A stretch of DNA of 64,000 nt, from positions 124,001 through 188,000 of the forward strand of contig CAZXOK010000004.1 of assembly GCA_964642175.1 (NCBI GenBank), given 5' to 3'. The translations under genes were made by a program, and so were the position numbers. Below the pieces are notes generated by a model that ran no database searches, was not told the origin of the DNA, and worked only from the letters and a program-made list of their open reading frames with translations. Of this stretch, positions 17,853 through 26,488 are shown piece after piece. This DNA is from JANQGG01 sp964642175. Lineage in GTDB: Bacteria; Bacteroidota; Chlorobiia; Chlorobiales; Chloroherpetonaceae. Each line of letters starts with the position of its first letter. Within the stretch, counting starts at the first letter, position 1.

Positions 17853-17873
17853 AGGCGGTTCTGAAAACCGCCT
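17853..17873 (-). terminator. terminator after the BI-1 family gene (minus strand)
   Basis: AGGCGGTT (17853-17860) and AACCGCCT (17866-17873) form an 8-bp GC-rich stem with a 5-nt loop. On the minus strand it is followed by ATTTTATTTT. It lies 21 nt beyond the stop of the BI-1 family gene. Confidence 0.75.
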
Positions 17874-17894
17874 TTATTCAAATAATTAGTATGG

Positions 17895-18602
17895 TTATTT
17901 CCTGTCGCCAAAAATCCTCAGGAGCATGATAAAGAGGTTTATGAAATCGAGGTACAACGAAAGGGCACCCATCACTGCCACTTTACCGGCCGATTCTCCA
18001 TCTGTGACTTTGGCCGCCATTTCTTTAATTTTTTGTGAATCGTAAGCGGTTAAGCCAACAAAAACGGCTACACCAACAAAGCTGATGATCAGGCTGAACA
18101 TTGAGCTTTGCAAGAACAGGTTTACCAGGCTGGCGATGATAATGCCGATCAATCCCATAAATAACAAGCTACCCCAACTGGTAAGATCTTTCTTGGTGGT
18201 GAGGCCGTAAATACTCATAGCGCCAAATGTACCGGCTGTGATGAAAAAGACACCGGCTATAGAACCCAGTTCATAAACCAGGAAAATGGCCGAGAGTGTT
18301 AGGCCGTTTAGGGCTGAATAAAGGAAAAACAAGCCCGTAGCCAGTGTGGCTGATATTTTATTAATAGCTGCGCTTACCCCAAAAACCAAAGCCAGTTCGG
18401 CGATGATCAATCCAAAAAACACCATTGAATTGCCCAGAACCAGGCTCGTCAGGGTTTCGCTGGTTACGGTGTAAAAAGCCGTACCTGCAGTTAAAGCCAG
18501 CCCAAGTGCCATCCAGATAAAGACCTGGTTGATCACATTCTGCTGCGTCAGCTGAAAAGCAGGAGCCTGTGGATTATTATAAGAGGAAACATTTGTATCC
18601 AT
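17895..18602 (-). CDS. Bax inhibitor-1 (BI-1/YccA) family membrane protein
   Basis: A 235-residue protein with seven strongly hydrophobic segments after a short polar N-terminus, matching the BI-1/YccA/TMBIM family of pH-sensitive calcium-leak-type channels and FtsH-interacting proteins. NVINQVFIWMALGLALTAG and the C-terminal AYDSQKIKEM... GALSLYLDFINLFIMLLRIFG are typical; the DxQ and D residues are the conserved acidic positions of the family. It is monocistronic, with its own terminator. The physiological role in bacteria is unclear. Confidence 0.92.
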   Translation of the reverse strand: MDTNVSSYNNPQAPAFQLTQQNVINQVFIWMALGLALTAGTAFYTVTSETLTSLVLGNSMVFFGLIIAELALVFGVSAAINKISATLATGLFFLYSALNGLTLSAIFLVYELGSIAGVFFITAGTFGAMSIYGLTTKKDLTSWGSLLFMGLIGIIIASLVNLFLQSSMFSLIISFVGVAVFVGLTAYDSQKIKEMAAKVTDGESAGKVAVMGALSLYLDFINLFIMLLRIFGDRK

Positions 18603-18689
18603 ATTTCAATAAAAGATTTAGGTTAATTTTTGATTAGTTATACGAAAAAAAAGGTCTGTGTTTCAATGGCTAATAAAAATTTAATATAA

Positions 18690-20150
18690 TTAAAGAATAT
18701 ACTGACTTAAATCCCGATCTCGTGCAATAGAATTCAACCGCTCGCTCACCAGTTTATCATCAATTACCACAATTTTATCAGGTTGATTTTCAGGAATATC
18801 GAACATCAGATCTTCAAGTAAAGTGGTTATGATAGTGTGCAACCTTCGTGCACCAATATTTTCAACCGATTCATTGACCTGGGCTGCAATTTTGGCAATT
18901 TCCATAATGCCGGCTTCGGTAAATTCCAGGTCTACCCCTTCTGTTTTCAACAAGGCCGTATATTGCTTGATCAGGGCATTTTCGGGCTGGGTTAAAATTT
19001 TCACAAAATCCTCTTCAGTTAAGCTTTTCAGCTCTACGCGAATCGGAAAGCGTCCCTGGAGTTCAGGGATCAGATCGCTGGGTTTGGTTACATGAAACGC
19101 CCCGGAAGCAATAAAGAGGACATGATCGGTTTTAACCATACCATGTTTGGTGGCCACTGTCGAGCCTTCCACGATCGGGAGAAGATCGCGCTGGACACCT
19201 TCACGGCTAACATCCGGCGATTTTCCGCCTGCTCCGGAGGAACCCGTGGCAATTTTGTCAATTTCATCAATAAAGACAATGCCGGAATCCTCTACCCTTG
19301 CAGTGGCTTCTTTGATCACCGTATCCATATCGATAAGCTTTTGGGTTTCTTCATGTTCCAGGATCACTTTAGCCTCAGCAACCGTTACTTTACGCTTTTT
19401 CTTCTTCTTGGGCATACCGCTCATGATATCCTGCATCAGGCCGCCGATATCTTCCATTTGACCGAAAGGTCCGAAAATCTGCATCATACCCTGATTGTCC
19501 TGGCTGGTTTCCAGCTCGATGGTTTTATCATCGAGACGGCCATCGCGCAAACGCTCACGCATTTTTTCGCGGCTGCGTTCATTAAGCTCCAGGTCTTCCT
19601 GTGAGGCCTGATCCAGGTTTTCCCCCTCAGAGGAGTTGTCTGATTTTTTAAACCCGGCTGAGATTTTTCGAACCGGCGGTAACAGGATATCCAAAACTCG
19701 CTCTTCGGCTAATTGTATGGCTTTTTCCTTCACCACTACCGACTGTTCGGCACGGACCATATTTATAGACAGATCCATGAGATCGCGAATCATAGATTCT
19801 ACATCCCGTCCCACATAACCAACTTCGGTAAACTTAGACGCTTCGACCTTAACAAATGGTGCGCCGGAGAGTTTGGCCAAACGGCGGGCAATTTCGGTTT
19901 TACCCACACCGGTAGGTCCGATCATGATAATATTATTCGGCATGATCTCATCGCGCAGGTCATCGCTCACCCTTTGGCGGCGCAGGCGGTTGCGCAGGGC
20001 TATGGCTACAGACTTTTTGGCATCGCCCTGCCCGATTATGTATTTATCTAATTCTCTGACAATTTGATTTGGCGTCAAAAAATGTGCAGGAATGGTTTCA
20101 GTATGATTGTCTTGATTCTGATCCTGGTTTAATTCCTCAGTTTGTGTCAT
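18690..20150 (-). CDS. hslU: ATP-dependent protease ATPase subunit HslU
   Basis: AAA+ unfoldase that feeds proteins to the HslV peptidase. Walker A GPTGVGKT is residues 78-85, Walker B is FIDEIDKIA, sensor 1 is IASGAFH, and the C-terminal tail DLSQYIL docks into HslV. The family start LTPNQIVRELDKYIIGQ is preceded by about 20 extra Gln/Asn/Asp-rich residues, and the I-domain carries a charged KKKKKRKV insertion, making it 486 residues against about 443 in E. coli. Last gene of the operon DUF3109-rpoN-hslV-hslU (51-nt gap to hslV). Confidence 0.96.
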   Translation of the reverse strand: MTQTEELNQDQNQDNHTETIPAHFLTPNQIVRELDKYIIGQGDAKKSVAIALRNRLRRQRVSDDLRDEIMPNNIIMIGPTGVGKTEIARRLAKLSGAPFVKVEASKFTEVGYVGRDVESMIRDLMDLSINMVRAEQSVVVKEKAIQLAEERVLDILLPPVRKISAGFKKSDNSSEGENLDQASQEDLELNERSREKMRERLRDGRLDDKTIELETSQDNQGMMQIFGPFGQMEDIGGLMQDIMSGMPKKKKKRKVTVAEAKVILEHEETQKLIDMDTVIKEATARVEDSGIVFIDEIDKIATGSSGAGGKSPDVSREGVQRDLLPIVEGSTVATKHGMVKTDHVLFIASGAFHVTKPSDLIPELQGRFPIRVELKSLTEEDFVKILTQPENALIKQYTALLKTEGVDLEFTEAGIMEIAKIAAQVNESVENIGARRLHTIITTLLEDLMFDIPENQPDKIVVIDDKLVSERLNSIARDRDLSQYIL

Positions 20151-20201
20151 TTGTTTTTCAATTTTGATTTAGCTGACTTAGCAGGCCATTTCGGAGCGAT
20201 G

Positions 20202-20753
20202 CTAAGACGTAATTTCTTCAATTTTGATGCTGTCGTTTGTATAGACGCAGATATCAGAGGCCATTTTCAGTGATTTCTGAACAATGTCTTTGGCACTCAA
20301 ATCGGTGTTTTCATTTAAGGCCCGTGCAGCGGCCAGGGCATACATACCCCCACTACCGATGGCTACAATGTTGTCGTCGGGTTCAATTACATCACCTGTT
20401 CCGGATATAATCAATGCCCGTTCTTTAGATACAACAGCAAGCATAGCTTCTAACCGACGCAGGTATTTATCGGTTCGCCAATCTTTGGCCAGTTCCACAG
20501 CTGCGCGTTCCAGCCTGCCACCGTAGGACTGGAGTTTTTCATCAAAGCGATCCAGCAGGGTGATGGCGTCGGCGGTGCCGCCTGCAAATCCTACCAGAAT
20601 TTTACCGTTTTGCATTTGCCGGATCTTGGTAGTGGTGTGCTTTAAAACCGTTTGTCCTAAAGTCATCTGCCCATCGCTGCCCAAGGCTGCTTTACCATTT
20701 TTAATGACCCCCAGAACAGTTGTTGCACGAAGTTTTTGTGTTGAATGTTCCAC
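20202..20753 (-). CDS. hslV: ATP-dependent protease peptidase subunit HslV
   Basis: Threonine peptidase of the HslUV (ClpYQ) complex, related to proteasome beta subunits. The mature N-terminus is probably the Thr of TTVLGVIKNG, after a short propeptide (MEHSTQKLRA). GSDGQMTLGQTVLK, ILVGFAGGTADAITLLDRF and IGSGGMYALAAARAL are family signatures. The 183-residue length is normal. It lies 19 nt after rpoN and 51 nt before hslU. Confidence 0.96.
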   Translation of the reverse strand: MEHSTQKLRATTVLGVIKNGKAALGSDGQMTLGQTVLKHTTTKIRQMQNGKILVGFAGGTADAITLLDRFDEKLQSYGGRLERAAVELAKDWRTDKYLRRLEAMLAVVSKERALIISGTGDVIEPDDNIVAIGSGGMYALAAARALNENTDLSAKDIVQKSLKMASDICVYTNDSIKIEEITS

Positions 20754-20772
20754 GATGTAGTTGTTATTGAGT

Positions 20773-22314
20773 TTAAATTTTCTTTCGGAGCCTGGCTACC
20801 GGAATATTGAGCTGCTCACGATATTTGGTTACAGTTCTGCGAGCTACTTTAAAACCTTTTTCTTCGAGCATTCTCGAGATCTTATCGTCGCTCAGTGGCT
20901 TGCCCGACTCTTCATGGTCTAAGAACTGTTTAATTTCCCACTTGATCAATCGGTTCGAGATTTCTTCACCCGATTGGGTTTCCATAGCGGTGCTGAAGAA
21001 ATGTTTAAGCTCCCAAACCCCATGCCGGTCCTGGACATATTTACCATTAACCACGCGGCTTACGGTTGAAATATCAACCCCGGCCATATCTGCAACATCT
21101 TTCAAAATCATTGGCTTAAGCTTGTCGGGGCCTAATGTAAAAAAATCATACTGCAATTTTAAAATTGCATTCATCACATTATGCAAGGTATGTCGTCGCA
21201 TTTCAATGGCCGACATAAACTGCCGGGCCGACTCGAGTTTCTGGCGAACAAATTCCCTGGCTTTTTTAGGTTGTTGCTTATCCTCCAAAAGATCTTTATA
21301 ACGGGAAGAAATTTTTATCTGAAACGAACTTCTGTCGTTTGCGATCGCCACCAATTCATTGTTTTCAAAGATCACGACAAAATCGGGAGTTATATAGTTT
21401 CCCGAGTCGAAGCCAACACCACCCGGTTTAGGATTAAGCTTTTGAATGGTTTCAATGGCCAGTTTTAACTGCTCCGGGCTGATTTTGAGTGCATTGAGGA
21501 TTTTATCGTAATGCATCATTTTGAATGCTTCGAAATGATCTTTGAGGATTTGCAGAGCCAGTTCGGCATGCTCGTCTTCACTATCATCGAAAGCAATTTT
21601 TACCTCAAGCTGGATCAGAAGGCATTCTTGTAGGGAACGCGCCCCAATTCCCGGTGGTTCCAGATACCAGATCTCTTTTAAAACGTCCAGAATATCTTGT
21701 TCCGACACCTCAAGATTTACGGTAAGTAATCCGTCCTGGATCACGTCCAACGGGCAGCGAAGATAACCATCAGAGTCTAAATTTCCTATTATTTCAGAGG
21801 CTATCATGCTTTGGGTTTCGCTTAAACCCTGAATGCTTAACTGGTTCAACAAATTATCTGAGAGCGACTCGTGATAGACCACCTGGAAAAAATGATCTTC
21901 GTCCGAAGATTCTCGATAGGTTGGCACTTTGTAGCCCTCATCCACTTCAGGGACAAATTCCTCAATCTCTTTATCACCTTGCTCTTCTTTGGGTGGTTCA
22001 ACAACCACTTCCGGTTCTTTCTGCCCGGGATTCTCCGGATTAGCGGTCTCACTTTGATCTGCTTTTGCAGGTTGCAATCCATCGTTTTCCAGGGCCTGTG
22101 GCTGGTTTAGCAAGATATCGGGCTGTGGTTCGGGTTGCTCAAGGGTTTCCTCCATTTCGGAGGCTTCCTCAAGTAAAGGATTATTTTCCAGTTCCTGCTT
22201 GATCCGCTCTTCAAACTGCACCATGGGTAATTGAAGCAATTTGGTATAAAGGATCTGCTGCGGGCTGAGCCGCATAACTTGTCCCTGGCGTTGTGATAAT
22301 ACTTGTCCCGACAT
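20773..22314 (-). CDS. rpoN: RNA polymerase sigma-54 factor
   Basis: Alternative sigma factor that recognises -24/-12 promoters and needs AAA+ activators. Region I is the Gln/Leu-rich start (LSQRQGQVMRLSPQQILYTKLLQLP... QELENNPLL), followed by an acidic region II (about residues 55-130). The HTH segment is DVSTVSRVVNGKYVQ and the RpoN box ARRTVTKYRE is at residues 491-500. 513 residues is normal. Co-transcription with hslVU is suggested by a 19-nt gap. No activator gene is visible here. Confidence 0.96.
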   Translation of the reverse strand: MSGQVLSQRQGQVMRLSPQQILYTKLLQLPMVQFEERIKQELENNPLLEEASEMEETLEQPEPQPDILLNQPQALENDGLQPAKADQSETANPENPGQKEPEVVVEPPKEEQGDKEIEEFVPEVDEGYKVPTYRESSDEDHFFQVVYHESLSDNLLNQLSIQGLSETQSMIASEIIGNLDSDGYLRCPLDVIQDGLLTVNLEVSEQDILDVLKEIWYLEPPGIGARSLQECLLIQLEVKIAFDDSEDEHAELALQILKDHFEAFKMMHYDKILNALKISPEQLKLAIETIQKLNPKPGGVGFDSGNYITPDFVVIFENNELVAIANDRSSFQIKISSRYKDLLEDKQQPKKAREFVRQKLESARQFMSAIEMRRHTLHNVMNAILKLQYDFFTLGPDKLKPMILKDVADMAGVDISTVSRVVNGKYVQDRHGVWELKHFFSTAMETQSGEEISNRLIKWEIKQFLDHEESGKPLSDDKISRMLEEKGFKVARRTVTKYREQLNIPVARLRKKI

Positions 22315-22356
22315 AAGTCTTAAATAATAACCACTTTAAAACGACTGCTTAAGACC

Positions 22357-22938
22357 TTAGAATACATTTTGAATTTGAGAGTCGCAATAAGCTAAAAATC
22401 CATTTACCCATTCCTGGCCATATTTCCTTGTGAGGGGGTCTTTTAAAAACCGATAGACCGGCAATTGTTTTTGCCTGCCACTCTCCCGAGCAGGTCTGCA
22501 CTCCGGAATCTGCATGTATTCCAGATATTCCAGACTTCCCTTTTTTTTCACGCGAATCGGAAACAGATGGCAGGAAATGGGTTTCAGAAAATCTGATTGT
22601 CCCTCATAATACGCTTTTTCAATGGCGCAACCAACCGCACCATTGGAATCTGTAACAGCAAAAACACACTCGCGACCCCCAATGGTTTCCAGGTAGAGAT
22701 CTCCTTTATACGATTCAAAAAAACCTTTCCTTTCAATCTCTACCCTGTTTTGCTCTGGTAAATAAGAGAGGCGTTTCTGAAAATTGCGCTCAATCTCGTC
22801 TATCTCAGAGCTTAGCACCGGGGCGCCCAGTTCGCCTTCTACGCAACACTGCCCTTTACACTCCGAAAGATGGCAGCAAAACTGATTATTAAGGAGATTT
22901 TCGTCAATAACAACCTGGTTAAAAATCAACATTTGCAA
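22357..22938 (-). CDS. DUF3109 family cysteine-rich protein
   Basis: A 193-residue protein of the DUF3109 family. Cysteines recur in the order CCHLSECKGQCC, CVFA, CAIE, ISCHLFPIRV and PECRPA, a pattern suggesting a bound metal or Fe-S cluster. The family is widespread in Bacteroidota and of unknown function. It lies 42 nt upstream of rpoN on the same strand and probably opens that operon. The upstream gap 22939-23107 must hold divergent promoters but shows no convincing boxes. Confidence 0.88.
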   Translation of the reverse strand: MQMLIFNQVVIDENLLNNQFCCHLSECKGQCCVEGELGAPVLSSEIDEIERNFQKRLSYLPEQNRVEIERKGFFESYKGDLYLETIGGRECVFAVTDSNGAVGCAIEKAYYEGQSDFLKPISCHLFPIRVKKKGSLEYLEYMQIPECRPARESGRQKQLPVYRFLKDPLTRKYGQEWVNGFLAYCDSQIQNVF

Positions 22939-23107
22939 ATGGTTCTGGCCTCGCTATAAAGGGTTTATCAAAAACTTATGTAATGTTTATTACTTAATAA
23001 GTAACACATACAATCTAATACTATGAATAAAAAAAATCTCATTAAGTCTTTCAGCAAAAATTTGGTAACACAGTTTAACATTTTCATTAATTCTAATACC
23101 CATTGAC

Positions 23108-24061
23108 ATGTCGAATCAACTCACAACTGTCATAACCGGAGGTGCCGGTTTTTTAGGATCCCACTTATGCGACCGTTTTTTGGCCGAAGGCCACAAAGTA
23201 ATCGCTATTGACAATTTCATCACCGGATCACCCGATAATATTGCTCACCTTTTCGGGAATAAAAATTTCAAATTTATTGAGCACGATGTTACTGAATACA
23301 TCTATGTAGAGGGACAGGTCGATAACATCCTGCATTTTGCATCACCGGCCAGCCCGATCGATTACCTGAATTTACCTATACAAACCCTGAAAGTTGGCTC
23401 TTTAGGTACCCATAAAGTTTTAGGCCTGGCTAAAGCAAAAAATGCCCGATTCCTGCTGGCCTCAACTTCCGAAGTATATGGCGACCCTCTGGAGCACCCG
23501 CAAAAAGAAACCTACTGGGGAAATGTAAATCCAACCGGATTTCGAGGGGTGTATGACGAAGCCAAGCGCTTTGCCGAAGCCATTACCCTGGCTTACCACC
23601 GGTATCATGGTATAGAGACACGCATCGTCAGGATTTTTAACACCTACGGTCCAAGAATGAGACTTAACGATGGCCGCGCCTTACCTGCTTTTGTTGATGC
23701 TGCAATCAAAGGCAAACCCATGACCGTTTTTGGTGATGGGTCTCAAACCCGGAGTTTTTGTTATTGCACCGACCTGGTCGATGGCATTTACAGGTTACTG
23801 AATTCGGATGAAGTTGATCCGGTTAATATTGGCAACCCATCCGAGATTACCATTCTGGAATTTGCCAAGGAAGTTAAATCCATTGTTCAGGACCTGACAG
23901 GTAAAGAAGCTACTATTTCCTTTAAAGAGTTGCCTCAGGACGATCCGAAAGTTCGCCAGCCCGACATTACAAAAGCAAAAACCCTGCTGGGTTGGGAACC
24001 AAAAATTAATCGTGCCGAAGGTCTAAAAAAAACCATCGAGTTCTTCTATAATTCTAAATAA
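23108..24061 (+). CDS. UDP-glucuronate decarboxylase-like SDR (UDP-xylose synthase type)
   Basis: An extended short-chain dehydrogenase that would oxidise and decarboxylate UDP-glucuronate to UDP-xylose, a sugar donor for polysaccharides. The NAD-binding TGGAGFLGSH is at residues 10-19, with DNFITGSPDNI, and HFASPASPIDYL and STSEVYGDPLEHPQ typical of UXS enzymes. The catalytic Tyr149 and Lys153 lie in GVYDEAKR, and RIFNTYGPRM follows. 317 residues is normal. Within UXS most members read CYDEGKR here; the GVYDEAKR variant leaves a small chance of a related 4,6-dehydratase. No glycan genes adjoin it. Confidence 0.88.
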   Translation: MSNQLTTVITGGAGFLGSHLCDRFLAEGHKVIAIDNFITGSPDNIAHLFGNKNFKFIEHDVTEYIYVEGQVDNILHFASPASPIDYLNLPIQTLKVGSLGTHKVLGLAKAKNARFLLASTSEVYGDPLEHPQKETYWGNVNPTGFRGVYDEAKRFAEAITLAYHRYHGIETRIVRIFNTYGPRMRLNDGRALPAFVDAAIKGKPMTVFGDGSQTRSFCYCTDLVDGIYRLLNSDEVDPVNIGNPSEITILEFAKEVKSIVQDLTGKEATISFKELPQDDPKVRQPDITKAKTLLGWEPKINRAEGLKKTIEFFYNSK

Positions 24062-24113
24062 TCACTATAATTAAGGAGGGAAAACCTTATTAAAAAAAAC
24101 CTTGAATTCTCTT

Positions 24114-25004
24114 ATGCAACTTTTAGATGGTAAAACATTATCGGCAACGATTAAAGAAGAAGTAAAAGCTAAAGTAGCTGAATATAAATCAACTGTAGGC
24201 AAAGTACCGGGGCTGTCGGTGATCATTGTAGGCACCGACCCCGCCTCGCAGGTCTATGTCCGCAATAAAGCCAAAACCTGCGATGCCATCGGAATGGCCT
24301 CCCAGGTGATTGAGCTTCCGGAATCAACATCTCAGGAAGAGTTGTTAAAAAAGATTGATGAGCTGAACAACGACCCCAATGTGCATGGCATCCTGGTTCA
24401 ACAGCCGCTCCCCGATCAAATCGATGAATTTGCCATAACCCTGGCCATCACACCTGAAAAAGATGTCGATGGGTTCCATCCCGAAAATGTGGGTCGCCTG
24501 GTTATTGGTAAACTGGATGAATGTTTTGTAAGCTGCACCCCGTACGGGATCATTGAAATACTAAAACGCTACAACATTGAAACCAGGGGTAAGCATTGCG
24601 TAGTTGTTGGCCGAAGTAACATTGTGGGCAAGCCTATGGCCAACCTGATGGTTCAAAAGCAGGATCACATGAACTGCACGGTTACGGTATGCCACTCAGC
24701 CACAGCTGATATCGGTTCCATAACTCGCCAGGCCGATATTTTGATAGCGGCCATTGGCCGGGCAAAATTCATTACCGGCGATATGGTCAAGCCCGGTGCC
24801 GTCGTGATTGATGTAGGCATTAACCGCGTGGATGACCCAACCGCCAAAAAAGGCTATCGCCTGGTTGGAGATGTCGACTACGAAGCGGCTGCCGAAAAGT
24901 CTTCCGCCATCACACCTGTTCCCGGTGGTGTAGGCCCGATGACCATTGCCATGCTGATCAGCAATACCTTAAAATCCTTTGAACGCTTTCACAAGCTCTC
25001 TTAA
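24114..25004 (+). CDS. folD: bifunctional methylene-THF dehydrogenase/cyclohydrolase
   Basis: Interconverts 5,10-methylene-, methenyl- and 10-formyl-tetrahydrofolate. ATG 24114 gives MQLLDGKTLSATIKEEV, the standard start; a TTG at 24102 would add four residues. The catalytic YVRNKAKTCDAIG (Tyr and Lys), GILVQQPLP, KDVDGFHPENVG, the NADP-binding VVGRSNIVGKP and ITPVPGGVGPMTIA all fit. A purine-rich AAGGAGGG at about 24074 is too far upstream to serve this start. A strong terminator follows. Confidence 0.96.
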   Translation: MQLLDGKTLSATIKEEVKAKVAEYKSTVGKVPGLSVIIVGTDPASQVYVRNKAKTCDAIGMASQVIELPESTSQEELLKKIDELNNDPNVHGILVQQPLPDQIDEFAITLAITPEKDVDGFHPENVGRLVIGKLDECFVSCTPYGIIEILKRYNIETRGKHCVVVGRSNIVGKPMANLMVQKQDHMNCTVTVCHSATADIGSITRQADILIAAIGRAKFITGDMVKPGAVVIDVGINRVDDPTAKKGYRLVGDVDYEAAAEKSSAITPVPGGVGPMTIAMLISNTLKSFERFHKLS

Positions 25005-25021
25005 TTAAAGCATCTCTGTTT

Positions 25022-25056
25022 AAGCCTGCCCTTCAAAAGGCGCAGGCTTTTTTTTT
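25022..25056 (+). terminator. rho-independent terminator of folD
   Basis: AAGCCTGC (25022-25029) pairs with GCAGGCTT (25042-25049). The loop can add a CCTT/AAGG extension. Eight or more T residues follow. radA starts 11 nt later, so radA must have a promoter upstream of or inside this hairpin, or be expressed by read-through. Confidence 0.88.
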
Positions 25057-25066
25057 AAATTGATCT

Positions 25067-26434
25067 ATGGCCAAAACCAAAATACGCTATGTCTGCTCAT
25101 CTTGCGGGGCAGTATCTTTAAAGTACCAGGGCCGCTGCTTTGAGTGCGGGAGCTGGGGCAGCTTAACCGAGGAACTCTTAGACACAAAACCTTCGGGACT
25201 TTCCTCCGGCTCTGGCCTGGTTGCCAAACCCCTGAAGCTCTCAGATATCGGGCATATCCGGGAGGAGCGTCTGAACACCGGCATTGAGGAATTTAACCGT
25301 GTGCTTGGCGGTGGCCTGATGCATGCCTCAGTTACATTAATAGGCGGCGAACCGGGCATTGGAAAATCCACCCTGATGCTTCAATTGGCCGATACCCTGC
25401 CCGGCAAACGCCTCTTGTATATTTCGGCCGAAGAATCGGCCCAGCAGATCCGAAACCGCGCCATTCGTATGGGGCTGGATGCCCGGGATATGGAAATCCT
25501 CTCCGAAACCCAACTGGAACCAATCATGGATCTGCTTAAAAGCGATCCACCCGATGTTGTAATTGTGGATTCCATTCAAACCCTGTTTTCAGATACTTAC
25601 GAGAGCTCGCCGGGAACGGTAACCCAGGTTCGTGAATGCACCTCCAAGCTCACTCAGCTGGCGAAAAAAACCGGTTTTTCGGTGTTTGTAATTGGGCATA
25701 TCACCAAGGAAGGCGCTATTGCCGGCCCGAAAGTGCTGGAGCATATTGTTGATACTGTGCTTCAGTTCGAGGGGGATAACCATTACCGATACAGGATCTT
25801 ACGCGCCCTGAAAAACCGGTTTGGCTCCACCAACGAGATCGGGGTGTTTGAAATGACCGAATCGGGCCTGAATGAAGTGCTCAATCCATCGGAGGCTTTT
25901 CTATCGGACCGGCATGTGAATATCTCCGGCTCCTGCGTTTGTGCCGCCCTGGAAGGCACCCGGCCGCTTTTGGTTGAAATCCAGGCACTGGTCTCCAAAA
26001 CCAACTATTCGGTTCCGCAACGCGTAAGCAGCGGATTTGATCAGCGCAGGCTCTCACTGCTGCTGGCTGTCCTGGAAAAACGCCTGGGACTGGGTATTTG
26101 GTCGCATGATGTGTTTTTAAATGTGGCCGGGGGATTAAGACTTCTGGAGCCGGCCGTGGATCTGGCTGTACTGACTGCGGTGGCTTCCAGCCTTCGCGAC
26201 TCACCCATGGCGCCCACAACGCTCGCCATCGGCGAGATCGGGCTTGGTGGTGAATTACGGGCGGTTTCGCATATACAGCGCCGGATCATGGAAGCCCAGA
26301 AACTGGGATTCGAAACCGTTGTGGTACCGAAAAGCAATAAAGAATCGCTCTCAGGAACAAAGCTTCACCAATCGATACAGATCCGCTTTAGTTCTACCCT
26401 GAGCCAGGCTTTTGATGCCATTTTTGCATCCTAA
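25067..26434 (+). CDS. radA: DNA repair protein RadA
   Basis: A DnaB-like branch-migration helicase in recombination. An N-terminal zinc finger (Cys10, Cys13, Cys24, Cys27), Walker A GGEPGIGKST at residues 93-102, the RadA-specific KNRFG at 249-253, and a C-terminal Lon-like domain (LNVAGGLRLLEPAVDLAVLTA, GEIGLGGELR) make the assignment firm. The 455-residue length is normal. The sequence from here to about 34 kb appears richer in G+C than the first 24 kb. Confidence 0.97.
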   Translation: MAKTKIRYVCSSCGAVSLKYQGRCFECGSWGSLTEELLDTKPSGLSSGSGLVAKPLKLSDIGHIREERLNTGIEEFNRVLGGGLMHASVTLIGGEPGIGKSTLMLQLADTLPGKRLLYISAEESAQQIRNRAIRMGLDARDMEILSETQLEPIMDLLKSDPPDVVIVDSIQTLFSDTYESSPGTVTQVRECTSKLTQLAKKTGFSVFVIGHITKEGAIAGPKVLEHIVDTVLQFEGDNHYRYRILRALKNRFGSTNEIGVFEMTESGLNEVLNPSEAFLSDRHVNISGSCVCAALEGTRPLLVEIQALVSKTNYSVPQRVSSGFDQRRLSLLLAVLEKRLGLGIWSHDVFLNVAGGLRLLEPAVDLAVLTAVASSLRDSPMAPTTLAIGEIGLGGELRAVSHIQRRIMEAQKLGFETVVVPKSNKESLSGTKLHQSIQIRFSSTLSQAFDAIFAS

Positions 26435-26488
26435 CGCATCCTTTCACATATTAGAACAACTTTTTTAAATGTCTGAAACCCATCTGGT

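Noticed and set aside
19092..19604. 170-codon open frame antisense to hslU
   Set aside because: Shadow of hslU; no ribosome site and no recognisable domain.
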